Of a stretch of 64,000 bases of DNA, positions 22,153 through 31,357 are shown in pieces (the stretch's first letter is position 1; every line of letters starts with the position of its first letter). The notes under the pieces were generated by a model. The model was not told the origin of the DNA, ran no database searches, and worked only from the letters and a program-made list of their open reading frames with translations. The translations under genes were made by a program, and so were the position numbers. Source of the DNA: Methylomonas rapida (GTDB taxonomy: Bacteria > Pseudomonadota > Gammaproteobacteria > Methylococcales > Methylomonadaceae); the NCBI RefSeq assembly GCF_024360925.2, contig NZ_CP113517.1:3824001-3888000 (forward strand), given 5' to 3'.

Positions 22153-22299
22153 ATGAACAGCGAATCCGCACTGACAACAACCAAAACCAATCATCCCATG
22201 AAAACTTGTACCTTACCGCCACCGCGTATTAATTGGCACTACGACACTTACTTCATTGCCCAACAGGCCAAACTCAAAGCCAAGAACAGCAAGAATTAA
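22153..22299 (+). CDS. Possible small protein of 48 residues
   Basis: Open frame from ATG 22153 (internal ATG at 22198) ending KLKAKNSKN. There is no convincing ribosome site and no recognised family. The composition of the second half (PPPRINWHYDTYFIAQQAK) is protein-like. Listed only because the rest of 22001-22404 holds nothing else. Confidence 0.2.
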   Translation: MNSESALTTTKTNHPMKTCTLPPPRINWHYDTYFIAQQAKLKAKNSKN

Positions 22300-22404
22300 C
22301 CACCTTGGCCAAGCAACAATCAGCCAAGATAATTAGCCTCGCAAGCTGGAGCCGTTTGGTTTAAAGTGGACGCAATCGTGTTGATGTCAACCGGAGAGCG
22401 TTCG

Positions 22405-22944
22405 ATGTTAAAGCCTGACAACAGTTTCAAACTACTAACCCTTCTGTTGCTTTGGCTGGGTTTTACCGGCAGCGTTGTTGCCGAGGCACTCAGCATTGGT
22501 CAGCCTGCACCGCCGTTTGAATTGATCAGCCATGAAGGCAATGCATTCAAATTGTCCGATCGCCAGAACCAAGGCTGGACCATCCTGTATTTTTATCCCA
22601 AGGCCGGCACGCCTGGCTGCACGACGCAAGCCTGCGCCTTTCGTGACGCCATCCAGGCCATTCGCCAGCAGAACGCCGAGGTTTATGGCATTAGCACCGA
22701 TGAGGTAGAAGACCTGTCGGCGTTTCATAAAGAACACAAACTGACCTTCAATTTACTCTCGGACCCCGACGCCAAAGTCACCGAAGCCTACGGCGTCAAA
22801 ATGCCAGTGCTGAACATGGCCAAACGCTGGACCTTCATTCTCGATCCCTCGCTGGTAATTCGGCAAATCGATGACGACGTCGACCCGGCGCTCGATGCCG
22901 AACGTGTCGCGCAAAGCCTGAAAAAATTACAAGCCACCCACTGA
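22405..22944 (+). CDS. Secreted PrxQ/Bcp-type peroxiredoxin
   Basis: 179 residues from the ATG at 22405, preceded by GGAGAG. A signal peptide (LLTLLLLWLGFTGSVVAEA) directs export. The AhpC/TSA thioredoxin-fold domain holds the peroxidatic Cys72 in GTPGCTTQAC, with a second cysteine five residues on (Cys77), the atypical 2-Cys PrxQ arrangement. It would reduce hydroperoxides in the periplasm. Most Bcp proteins are cytoplasmic, so the signal peptide is noteworthy. It is followed after 22 bases by the adenylate-forming enzyme gene. Confidence 0.88.
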   Translation: MLKPDNSFKLLTLLLLWLGFTGSVVAEALSIGQPAPPFELISHEGNAFKLSDRQNQGWTILYFYPKAGTPGCTTQACAFRDAIQAIRQQNAEVYGISTDEVEDLSAFHKEHKLTFNLLSDPDAKVTEAYGVKMPVLNMAKRWTFILDPSLVIRQIDDDVDPALDAERVAQSLKKLQATH

Positions 22945-22966
22945 TTTCGGCACTAAGGTTATTGTC

Positions 22967-24481
22967 ATGAACAGCCCGCAGCCAGTAAACAACGATGACC
23001 TATTCGATCGTTTTCTGCACACGTCGCTTGACCAATTGCTTGTCGAACACCAAGCCCATGACCCGCAACAAAAGGTTTTGGACTTGTTCCGCCGCAGCGC
23101 CGACAGCGTCCCGGCGTATCGCCAATTCCTGCAAAACCATCGGATAAGCCCAAACCAAATCGACAGCTACCCAGCCTTTCAGACTTTACCGCTGATAAAC
23201 AAAGCCAACTACATGCAAGCCTTTCCGCTACCCGAGCGTTGTTTCGGCGGCAGCTTGCTCGGCGCGGATAGAATCGCGGTTTCCTCCGGCTCCACTGGCC
23301 AGCCAACTTTTTGGCCACGCTCCGCAGCTTATGAACTAGATGTTGCGGTACGTTTCGAGCAGGTCTTTCGCGATAGTTTTGTCGCCGACCGGCGCAGCAC
23401 GCTGGCGGTGGTTTGCTTCGCGCTGGGAAACTGGGTTGGCGGCTTGTTTACCACTTCTTGCTGCTGGCATTTGGCACGCAAGGGTTATCCACTGATGGTA
23501 GCGACGCCGGGCAACAATAAAGCCGAAATTTTTCGCGTCGTGCGCGAATTGGCACCCTATTACGATCAAACCGTGTTGCTGGGTTATCCACCCTTCGTCA
23601 AGGACGTCATCGATGCCGGCACAATCGAAGGCATCGCATGGCCCGATTACTCGACCAAACTGGTATTTGCCGGCGAGGTATTCAGCGAGGAATGGCGAGA
23701 GCTGGTTGGCCAACGCATCGGTTCGACCGATCCATGCTTCGACTCGGCCTCCCTGTACGGAACCGCCGATGGTGGTGTGCTCGGCAATGAAACGCCGTTT
23801 AGCATCGCCATTCGCCGCTGGCTAGCCCAGCATCCTGAAGCGGCCAGGCAATTGTTCGGCGAGTCGCGCCTGCCGACTCTGGTGCAATACGATCCTCACA
23901 GTCGGTTTTTTGAAGTCCATGAGGATACCCTGGTGGTTTCCGGCGAGAACAGCGTGCCATTATTGCGTTATCACATCGCCGATAAAGGCGGTCTGATCAG
24001 TTACCAGGACATGTGGTCATTTTTAAAGCAACTCGGCATAGAGTCTGTCGGCGATCTGGGTTTGCCCAGCTCATTCCAACCGCGCCATCTGCCGTTTGTG
24101 TATGTATTTGGCCGGGCCGATTTCACCGTGTCCTATTATGGCGCCAATATCTTTCCGGAAAATGTCACCGTGGGCCTTGAGCAACCCGAATTAATGCAAT
24201 GGCTCAGCGGCAAATTCGTCCTCGAATCCGCCGAAACCACAACCGGCGACAAGACCTTGCATGTCGCCGTGGAATTATTACCAGACATCGAAGCCTCTCC
24301 CGAAATGGCGACGAAAATCGCCGAATCCATCAAAATCCAACTGCTTCGTCTGAACAGCGAGTTTGCCAACTACACGCCCGTGGACAGACAGTTGCCGCAA
24401 GTTACGCTGCACGCCTTTGCCGATCCGGATTATTTCCCGGCCGGCGTCAAACACCGTTATAGCCGCCGCAAACCGGAATAA
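22967..24481 (+). CDS. PaaK-like adenylate-forming enzyme
   Basis: 504-residue protein of the phenylacetate-CoA ligase (PaaK) branch of AMP-binding enzymes. The phosphate loop SSGSTGQPT is at about 105-113. The segments FAGEVFSEEWRE and SLYGTADGGVLGNET match the acyl-AMP-binding core, and a small C-terminal domain carries FGRADFTVSYYGANIFPENV. The final KHRYSRRKPE is positively charged. Substrate unknown; relatives activate aryl or aliphatic acids. It may be cotranscribed with the preceding peroxiredoxin. Confidence 0.75.
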   Translation: MNSPQPVNNDDLFDRFLHTSLDQLLVEHQAHDPQQKVLDLFRRSADSVPAYRQFLQNHRISPNQIDSYPAFQTLPLINKANYMQAFPLPERCFGGSLLGADRIAVSSGSTGQPTFWPRSAAYELDVAVRFEQVFRDSFVADRRSTLAVVCFALGNWVGGLFTTSCCWHLARKGYPLMVATPGNNKAEIFRVVRELAPYYDQTVLLGYPPFVKDVIDAGTIEGIAWPDYSTKLVFAGEVFSEEWRELVGQRIGSTDPCFDSASLYGTADGGVLGNETPFSIAIRRWLAQHPEAARQLFGESRLPTLVQYDPHSRFFEVHEDTLVVSGENSVPLLRYHIADKGGLISYQDMWSFLKQLGIESVGDLGLPSSFQPRHLPFVYVFGRADFTVSYYGANIFPENVTVGLEQPELMQWLSGKFVLESAETTTGDKTLHVAVELLPDIEASPEMATKIAESIKIQLLRLNSEFANYTPVDRQLPQVTLHAFADPDYFPAGVKHRYSRRKPE

Positions 24482-24586
24482 TTTTCCTGTTCGGTCATGT
24501 CATCGGATAAACTTTAGGGTTTACGACGAAACGGTTGCCAACGCAGCCCATTCTTAACTTGTTCATGGCTTGATTTGAGGAGCAAC

Positions 24587-25777
24587 ATGATTATCAAACC
24601 TCGCGTACGTGGCTTTATGTGCGTCACTACCCATCCGGTTGGCTGCGAAGCCAATGTCAAACAGCAGATAGACTATGTCAAAGGTTGCGGTCCTATCGCC
24701 AATGGCCCGAAAAACGTCTTGGTTTTGGGCGCGTCCACCGGTTACGGCTTGGCCTCGCGCATCGTGGCGGCCTTTGGTTCCGGCGCGAAAACGCTGGGCG
24801 TGTTCTTCGAGCGCGAAGGCACGGCTGACAAACCAGGCACTCCCGGCTGGTATAACTCCGCGGCGTTTCACAAGTTTGCCGAGGCCGAAGGCCTTTACGC
24901 CAAAAGCATCAATGGCGATGCCTTTTCCGACGAGATCAAGCTAAAAACCATTGAAGCGATCAAGCAAGACTTCGGCAAGGTCGACCTGGTGATCTACAGC
25001 TTGGCTGCGCCACGCCGTACCCATCCCAAAACCGGCGTCACCCATAACTCCACGCTGAAACCGATCGGCAAGGATTTGATACAGAACGGCATCGACACCG
25101 ACAAGGAAGTCATCAAATCGTTTACGTTGCCGGCTGCCACCGAGGAAGAGATAGCCAACACCGTGGCCGTGATGGGCGGCGAAGACTGGCAGATGTGGAT
25201 AGACGCGCTGGCCGAAGCCGACGTGTTGGCGGAAGGCGCCAAGACCACGGCCTTTACCTATCTGGGCGAAAAGGTCACCTGGGACATTTACTGGGACGGC
25301 ACCATCGGCGCGGCGAAAAAAGACCTGGACAAACGTGTCATCGATATCCGCCGCAAGCTGGCAAGCCTGGGTGGCGACGCACGTGTGTCGGTGTTGAAAG
25401 CCGTCGTCACGCAAGCCAGCGCGGCGATTCCGGTGATGCCGCTATATCTGGCGTTGCTGTTCAAGGTCATGAAGGAAGAAGGCACCCACGAAGGCTGCAT
25501 CGAACAGGTCAACGGCCTATTCCGCGACAGCCTGTACGGCGCCAGCCCGATACTCGACGACGAAGGCCGCTTGCGCGCCGACCTCAAGGAGTTGCAACCG
25601 CAAGTACAAGACCAGGTCAACGCCTTATGGCAACAGGTCAACAATGATAATATCAACGACTTGACCGACTTTGCCGGCTACAAACACGAATTCCTGAAGT
25701 TGTTTGGCTTTGAAGTCGAGGGCGTGGATTACGACGCCGACGTCAATCCGGAAGCCCCCATCCGCAATCTGGCTTGA
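24587..25777 (+). CDS. fabV: NADH-dependent trans-2-enoyl-ACP/CoA reductase FabV
   Basis: Last step of each fatty-acid elongation cycle, a triclosan-resistant alternative to FabI. 396 residues from the ATG at 24587, which has GAGGAG six bases upstream. The N-terminus [20 protein letters not shown] is diagnostic. The cofactor site [12 protein letters not shown] is at about 47-58. The conserved [14 protein letters not shown] and the Tyr-X8-Lys catalytic region around [21 protein letters not shown] follow. It is monocistronic and ends in a strong hairpin. Confidence 0.97.
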   Translation: MIIKPRVRGFMCVTTHPVGCEANVKQQIDYVKGCGPIANGPKNVLVLGASTGYGLASRIVAAFGSGAKTLGVFFEREGTADKPGTPGWYNSAAFHKFAEAEGLYAKSINGDAFSDEIKLKTIEAIKQDFGKVDLVIYSLAAPRRTHPKTGVTHNSTLKPIGKDLIQNGIDTDKEVIKSFTLPAATEEEIANTVAVMGGEDWQMWIDALAEADVLAEGAKTTAFTYLGEKVTWDIYWDGTIGAAKKDLDKRVIDIRRKLASLGGDARVSVLKAVVTQASAAIPVMPLYLALLFKVMKEEGTHEGCIEQVNGLFRDSLYGASPILDDEGRLRADLKELQPQVQDQVNALWQQVNNDNINDLTDFAGYKHEFLKLFGFEVEGVDYDADVNPEAPIRNLA

Positions 25778-25788
25778 TACGCTGTATC

Positions 25789-25815
25789 GTGAGGCGCGGC
25801 ATTGCCGCGCCTCAC
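25789..25815 (+). terminator. Strong hairpin after fabV
   Basis: Perfect 12-bp stem, GTGAGGCGCGGC with GCCGCGCCTCAC, and a 3-base loop, 12 bases after the stop. No T run follows, so it could be a transcription barrier, mRNA-stabilising structure or REP-like palindrome. Confidence 0.55.
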
Positions 25816-25904
25816 GGCAATCGCGATCGTTACGTTACCCCTGATGGTTCACAGCACCTGTCTCTGTGTGTTGCAAAAGACAGGCGCGTCGAGGTCATTC
25901 GCCC

Positions 25905-28067
25905 ATGCTTCCCGCCACATTGTCCAAACCCTTGTCAAGATTAACCCGGCGCGCCCTGCTGCTCGTGACCTTGGGATTTTCGCAAACCGCTTGCGACGTG
26001 TCACAACTGAACAACCCCTATCCTGCCACGGACAGCGACAAGAGCGTGTTGTATTCCTCGTTTGCCGAACGCCCGAAACACCTGGACCCGGCAGTTGCTT
26101 ACAGCAGCGACGAATATGGTTTCATTTGCCAGATTTACGAGCCGCCGCTGCAATACCATTATTTGAAGCGACCCTATGAATTGCAGGCGTTGACGGCAGA
26201 TCAATTGCCCGTCGTTCGCTATCTGGACAGTCAGGGCAAGCCCCTGCCCGACAACGCCAGCGATCAGGCCATTGTCTATAGCGAGTATCTGATCACGCTG
26301 AAACCCGGCATTCATTACCAGCCACATCCAGCGTTCAGTAAAAACGCACAACGGCAATTTTTATACCATCATCTGAATGCCGAACAATTGGCCGAGATCG
26401 ACAGCTTGAGCGATTTCAAAATCCAGCAAAGCCGGGAATTGGTCGCGGAAGATTACGTTTATCAGATCAAGCGGCTGGCATTTCCTAAAATTCAGTCGCC
26501 GATCGCCGAATTGATGGCCGGTTACATCGACGGTTTCGCCGAGTTTGCCGAACAAACCGCGAAACTGGACATCCAGGACTTGAAAAACCAGCCTTTGCGT
26601 GGCGTCGAGGCCATCGGCAATTACCAATACCGCATCCGCATCAAAGGTAAATATCCGCAATTTCAATACTGGCTGGCGATGCCGTTTTTTGCGCCGATGC
26701 CGTGGGAAGCGGATGCGTTTTACGCACAACCGGCGTTGAAAAACAAAAACATTACGCTGGACTGGTTTCCGGTCGGCACGGGGCCCTACTGGCTGGCGGA
26801 AAACAATCCCAACCGCCGCATGGTCCTGAGCAAAAATCCCAACTATCACGCGGACTTTTATCCTAGCGAAGGCGAACCCGGCGACCGCGAGGCCGGCTGG
26901 CTGAATGACGCCGGCAAGCCCTTACCGTTCGTCGATCAGGTGATTTTCACGCTGGAAAAAGAAACCATTCCCTATTGGGCCAAGTTCTTACAAGGCTACT
27001 ACGATGCGTCCGGCATCGCCTCGGACAGTTTCGACCAGGCCGTGCAGTTTTCCGCGACCGGCGACCCGAAACTGACGCCGATGATGCAGAAAAAACAGAT
27101 TCAGCTCCAAACCTCGGTCGCCACGTCGATTTTTTACCTGGGTTTCAACATGCTGGACCCGGTGGTGGGCGGTGATTCCGAACAAGCCCGCAAGCTGCGC
27201 CAGGCGCTGTCGATTGCCGTCGATTACGACGAGTTCATCGCGATATTCGCCAATGGCCGCGGCGTGGCGGCTCAAGGCCTGCTGCCGCCCGGCATTTTCG
27301 GCTATCGAGAGGGTGAGGCGGGTATCAACCCGGTAACGTATCAATGGCAAAACGACCAAGCGCAACGTAAATCCATTGCAGCGGCTCAACAACTGATGAG
27401 CGAAGCCGGATATCCGAACGGCATCGACCCTAAAACCGGTGAAAAATTATTACTCTACTTCGATTCAACCGCGACCGGCACCGACGACCGCGCCTTGATG
27501 AATTGGTATCGCAAACAGTTCGACAAACTGGGCATACAACTAGTCATCCGCGGCACCGACTACAATCGCTTCCAGGAAAAGATGCGCACCGGCGCCGCGC
27601 AGATTTTCGTCTGGGGCTGGAACGCCGATTATCCCGATCCGGAAAATTTCTTCTTTTTATTGTACGGCCCCAATTCCAAGGTCACGCACGGCGGCGAGAA
27701 TGCAGGCAATTACGCCAACCCGGAGTTCGACCGCCTGTTCGAGCAAATGCGCAACATGGACAACGGCCCCGAACGCCAAATCATCATCGACCGCATGCAG
27801 ACTATCTTGCGTCAGGATGCCCCGTGGTTGTTCGGCTACTATCCGAAAGATTTTGCCTTGCTGCATAGCTGGTACAAGAATCTGAAACCGGCGCGCATGG
27901 TCAACAATCGTCTGAAATACAGCCGCATCGATACCGCGTTGCGTGAACAAAAACGCCGCGAATGGAATCAAGCCGAGTTTTGGCCCTTAGGCTTGGTATT
28001 ACTGGGATTGGCCGGAGCGATTTATCCGGCGGTAAAGGCCTATCGGCGGCGGCAGCTGGAAACCTGA
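25905..28067 (+). CDS. Peptide ABC transporter solute-binding lipoprotein, YejA-like
   Basis: Family 5 extracellular solute-binding protein (oligopeptide/YejA-like) of 720 residues from the ATG at 25905. The lipobox-like end of the signal is FSQTAC (Cys30). Typical segments are SSFAERPKHLDPA near the N-terminus, KNPNYHADFYPSEG in the middle and WGWNADYPDPENFFFLLYGPN near the C-terminus. Oddly, the C-terminus ends in a clear hydrophobic helix (WPLGLVLLGLAGAIYPAV) and a basic tail, so the protein may be anchored at both ends. The permease genes lie downstream after a repeat element and an inverted nlpE-like gene. Confidence 0.88.
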   Translation: MLPATLSKPLSRLTRRALLLVTLGFSQTACDVSQLNNPYPATDSDKSVLYSSFAERPKHLDPAVAYSSDEYGFICQIYEPPLQYHYLKRPYELQALTADQLPVVRYLDSQGKPLPDNASDQAIVYSEYLITLKPGIHYQPHPAFSKNAQRQFLYHHLNAEQLAEIDSLSDFKIQQSRELVAEDYVYQIKRLAFPKIQSPIAELMAGYIDGFAEFAEQTAKLDIQDLKNQPLRGVEAIGNYQYRIRIKGKYPQFQYWLAMPFFAPMPWEADAFYAQPALKNKNITLDWFPVGTGPYWLAENNPNRRMVLSKNPNYHADFYPSEGEPGDREAGWLNDAGKPLPFVDQVIFTLEKETIPYWAKFLQGYYDASGIASDSFDQAVQFSATGDPKLTPMMQKKQIQLQTSVATSIFYLGFNMLDPVVGGDSEQARKLRQALSIAVDYDEFIAIFANGRGVAAQGLLPPGIFGYREGEAGINPVTYQWQNDQAQRKSIAAAQQLMSEAGYPNGIDPKTGEKLLLYFDSTATGTDDRALMNWYRKQFDKLGIQLVIRGTDYNRFQEKMRTGAAQIFVWGWNADYPDPENFFFLLYGPNSKVTHGGENAGNYANPEFDRLFEQMRNMDNGPERQIIIDRMQTILRQDAPWLFGYYPKDFALLHSWYKNLKPARMVNNRLKYSRIDTALREQKRREWNQAEFWPLGLVLLGLAGAIYPAVKAYRRRQLET

Positions 28068-28117
28068 CGGCCAATACCCGGCATGACCGAATCGTTGAAG
28101 TTTCGCCATGCCGGTTG

Positions 28118-28295
28118 AACCTAGAAAAATCATTTGGTCCACGAAACACACGAAAATCACGAAAAGTTGCAAACCGTTATCATGCCTAAGAGCCGCACCG
28201 GACAGGTGAATCGATAAGGATCGATAAGCTTCATGACACAATGATTTCTTTCGTGTATTTCGTCATTTTCGTGGACTTACTGCCGTTTTTAGGTT
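28118..28295 (+). repeat. MITE-like dispersed inverted-repeat element, copy 2
   Basis: Runs from AACCTAGAAAAATCATTTG to TTTTTAGGTT. The inner arms are GTCCACGAAACACACGAAAA and TTTCGTCATTTTCGTGGAC. It lies between the convergent solute-binding protein and nlpE-like genes, and its centre has an extra direct duplication of ATCGATAAG. Confidence 0.88.
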
Positions 28296-28303
28296 GAAGG
28301 GAC

Positions 28304-28846
28304 TCAATGAATATGCACTTGCCGGGTTTTGGTCTTGTCGCTTCTGCTGAGGGTATAGTCGTCCTTATCGCCAGGCATGGGCTTGCCGTCGCTGTTTAGC
28401 GTAACCAACGCACCTTCGTCTTCAATGCTGTATAGCCGCCTGGCGGCCCCTTCCTTGTTGGGCGTCAAGGTCAGGACATGCTTCTTATCGTCCCAATCGT
28501 ATTTGCCTTTTTCATAATATTCCCGGGTGGATTCCTTGGCGTACTGGGTAACCAATAGATAGTTGTTTCTAGGCTTCAACGACAGGGTCTGCTTGATGCC
28601 ATCGCAATCCTTCTGCTCGCAAGGCAAATAGCCATAAAAAACGCCACGAAATCCGCCGGTCTGATCTTCGGCATTGTCATGCATGGAATGATTCATGTTT
28701 TTATGCCGAATACTTTCGCGGGCTTTGAGCGCCTCTTCTTGAAGTTCCATATCGGATTTCGCCCAAGCGACATTGAGCGAGGAAAGTATTACGCCGAATA
28801 AAATCAACGTGACTTTTTTGTTAGCTTTTCTGTTTAAGGGTTTCAT
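28304..28846 (-). CDS. NlpE N-domain-like periplasmic protein
   Basis: 180 residues. The signal peptide cleaves near VAWA-KS (about residue 29). A spacer rich in His and Met (KNMNHSMHDN) is followed by an NlpE/MliC-like beta-barrel domain at about 68-165: FRGVFYGYLPCEQKDCDGI, then LSLKPRNNYLLV and KYDWDDKKHVLTLTP. Family members sense copper and envelope stress. Two deviations: no lipobox cysteine, so it is soluble, and the redox pair is C-x4-C rather than C-x2-C. It sits inverted between the solute-binding protein and permease genes. Confidence 0.75.
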   Translation of the reverse strand: MKPLNRKANKKVTLILFGVILSSLNVAWAKSDMELQEEALKARESIRHKNMNHSMHDNAEDQTGGFRGVFYGYLPCEQKDCDGIKQTLSLKPRNNYLLVTQYAKESTREYYEKGKYDWDDKKHVLTLTPNKEGAARRLYSIEDEGALVTLNSDGKPMPGDKDDYTLSRSDKTKTRQVHIH

Positions 28847-29036
28847 AGGCGATTAGTCCGCTTCTGTTGCAAGAAATAGTTGATCGAATTGCGCAGCTTT
28901 TTTGCCCGCGCCGCCGGCTACAGCATACCAGCATAAACTTTTCATGCCGTCTCGACAAATTGCGGTTGCCTGCAAAACGGCAAAGTTGCGAGAATGAAGC
29001 ATTGATCTCAACCACCGCGGTAATTGTCAACCATTC

Positions 29037-30014
29037 ATGTTCACCTACATCACGCGCCGCCTTCTCTATGCCATTCCGCTGTTGATTGCGGTGAATATAC
29101 TGACCTTCGTGCTGTTTTTCGTCGTCAATAGCCCGGACGACATGGCGCGCATGCAATTGGGGCAAAAGCACGTCACCGAGCAAGCCGTTCAAAACTGGAA
29201 GCGGCAGCATGGCTATGATTTACCGCTGCTGTGGAACGACGCCGAAGAAGGCGGCAAACATCTGACCGAGACCGTTTTCTTTCAAAAATCCGTGCACCTG
29301 TTTTTGTTCGATTTCGGCATTTCCGACAGCGGCCGCAATATCGGCACGGACATTCGTCAGCGCATGTGGCCCAGTCTGGCGCTGGCCTTGCCCTCCCTGC
29401 TAGTGGGTCTGCTGGTCAACATTACGCTGGCCTTGTTGATGGTATTGTTCCGCAACAGCTACCTGGAACTCGCCGGTAGCGTGGCATGCGTGGGCTTGAT
29501 GTCGGTGTCATCGCTGTTTTATATCATCGGCGGCCAATTCTTCATTGGCAAGCTACTGAAACTGGTGCCGATTTCCGGTTACGACTCGGGGTTTGCCGCC
29601 ATCAAGTTTTTAGTATTGCCCGTCATCATTAGCGTAGTGGCCGGCATCGGCGCCGGCGTGCGCTGGTATCGCGCCTTGTTTCTGGAAGAAGTGGAAAAAG
29701 ACTATGTGCGCACGGCCCGCGCGAAAGGGTTGTCCGAAACCCAAGTATTGTTCAAGCATGTGCTGAAGAACGCGATGATTCCTATTCTGACCGGCGTGGT
29801 CGTAGTGCTGCCGTTGCTATTCATGGGGAGTTTGATCATGGAATCCTTTTTCAGCATTCCGGGCCTTGGCAGTTACACGATAGACGCCATCAACCGTCAG
29901 GACTTTGCCATCGTCCGCTCCATGGTATTTCTGGGCTCCGTACTCTATATCGTGGGCCTACTGCTGACCGATATTTCCTACACCTTGGTCGATCCACGCG
30001 TGAGGTTAAGCTGA
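29037..30014 (+). CDS. Peptide ABC transporter permease, YejB/DppB-like
   Basis: 325-residue inner-membrane permease with six predicted helices. The N-terminal signature is FTYITRRLLYAIPLLIAVN, and the EAA loop with YVRTARAKGLSETQVLFKHV at about 225-245 contacts the ATPase. The ending YTLVDPRVRLS is typical of the DppB group. Its stop overlaps the ATG of the next permease gene by one base. It is one half of the membrane channel. Confidence 0.93.
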   Translation: MFTYITRRLLYAIPLLIAVNILTFVLFFVVNSPDDMARMQLGQKHVTEQAVQNWKRQHGYDLPLLWNDAEEGGKHLTETVFFQKSVHLFLFDFGISDSGRNIGTDIRQRMWPSLALALPSLLVGLLVNITLALLMVLFRNSYLELAGSVACVGLMSVSSLFYIIGGQFFIGKLLKLVPISGYDSGFAAIKFLVLPVIISVVAGIGAGVRWYRALFLEEVEKDYVRTARAKGLSETQVLFKHVLKNAMIPILTGVVVVLPLLFMGSLIMESFFSIPGLGSYTIDAINRQDFAIVRSMVFLGSVLYIVGLLLTDISYTLVDPRVRLS

Positions 30015-31357
30015 TGCTGGTATTATGGACCGATGCGCTGATTTATCTTTTAGTGCTGGCCAGCCTATTGCTGGCGTGGTATCTAAATAGCCAGCCCCAC
30101 ATGCGCAGACCCTTGCAAAAGATCGCCGAAAATCCTGTGGCCACGGCTTCTTTTACGTTATTGCTCTGTTTCGTGTTAATCGGGCTGGCCGACTCGATTC
30201 ACTTCAAAGACAGCCAGAACAACGGCAATGAAGCCATCAGCGTGCTGGATGTTGCTTGCCATGCGATGCGCGATCACACCGAAAAAACCTATTCCGCGCC
30301 ATTTGCGGCCCATGCCTATGCCAAGGAAACTATCGTATTGGCCGACGGCACGGCCCACTGGGATTATCCCCGCCTGCAATACGGCGGCGCCCACCTGGCC
30401 GACCCGGAACGGGAACTGACTGCCGACGTATTGAACAAAACCCTTGGCGGTTTCAGTAAAGGCGCCGGCTTGATGCTGATGATCCTGTTGCTGGCCTGGG
30501 CCGACAAGCGCGAGCGCCATCAGCGCTTTATCCGCAGCGCCAGCGGCAAGGCGACCTGGATCGTGCTGTTCATCGTCGTTTCGCTGACCTACACGCTGTT
30601 TTCTCTGTCGCAGTATTATCATGTGCTCGGCACCGACAAGGTCGGCGAGGACGTGCTGTACCAAAGCCTGAAAAGCATACGCACCGGTTTGGTGATAGGC
30701 TCATTGACCACCCTGGTAATGCTGCCACTGGCGATCGTGTTCGGCATCATGGCCGGTTTCTTCAAGGGTTGGATAGATGACGTCATCCAGTTCGTCTACA
30801 CCACGCTGAACTCGATACCCGGCGTATTGCTGATCGCCGCCTCCATCCTGATGGTGCAAGTCTATATGACCAACCACCCCGATGATTTCAACAACTTGTT
30901 GGTAAGGGCCGACATGCGGTTATTGTTTTTATGCCTGATTCTGGGCGTGACCAGCTGGACAGGGCTATGCCGGCTGCTGCGCGCCGAAACCTTGAAACTG
31001 CGCGAGATGGAATATGTTCAGGCCGCGCATGCCTTGGGCGTCAAGCCGGCGATGATCCTGTTTCGCCACATTCTTCCCAACGTGATGCACATCGTCTTGA
31101 TCAGCGTGGTGCTGGATTTCAGCTCGCTGGTATTGGCCGAGGCGGTATTGTCGTATATCAACATCGGCGTCGACCCCACGACTCACAGCTGGGGCAACAT
31201 GATCAATGGCGCGCGTCTGGAAATGGCCAGGGAACCCGTGGTCTGGTGGTCGCTGACGGCGGCCTTCGTGTCCATGTTTGCGCTGGTGCTGGCGGCCAAT
31301 CTGTTCGCCGACAGCGTCAGGGATGCGTTTGACCCACGGAGGACCGAACGTGGCTGA
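30014..31357 (+). CDS. Peptide ABC transporter permease, YejE/DppC-like
   Basis: 447 residues, longer than DppC-type permeases (about 300) because of an N-terminal extension of two helices and an extracytoplasmic domain (about 55-150), as in YejE-like proteins. The permease core from about 215 has the loop LLRAETLKLREMEYVQAAHALGV for ATPase contact. The last helix precedes [13 protein letters not shown]. It overlaps the ATPase gene by eight bases. Confidence 0.92.
   Translation: MLVLWTDALIYLLVLASLLLAWYLNSQPHMRRPLQKIAENPVATASFTLLLCFVLIGLADSIHFKDSQNNGNEAISVLDVACHAMRDHTEKTYSAPFAAHAYAKETIVLADGTAHWDYPRLQYGGAHLADPERELTADVLNKTLGGFSKGAGLMLMILLLAWADKRERHQRFIRSASGKATWIVLFIVVSLTYTLFSLSQYYHVLGTDKVGEDVLYQSLKSIRTGLVIGSLTTLVMLPLAIVFGIMAGFFKGWIDDVIQFVYTTLNSIPGVLLIAASILMVQVYMTNHPDDFNNLLVRADMRLLFLCLILGVTSWTGLCRLLRAETLKLREMEYVQAAHALGVKPAMILFRHILPNVMHIVLISVVLDFSSLVLAEAVLSYINIGVDPTTHSWGNMINGARLEMAREPVVWWSLTAAFVSMFALVLAANLFADSVRDAFDPRRTERG

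Noticed and set aside
28867..29085. 72-codon frame before the first permease gene
   Set aside because: It overlaps the permease start in another frame and has no ribosome site.
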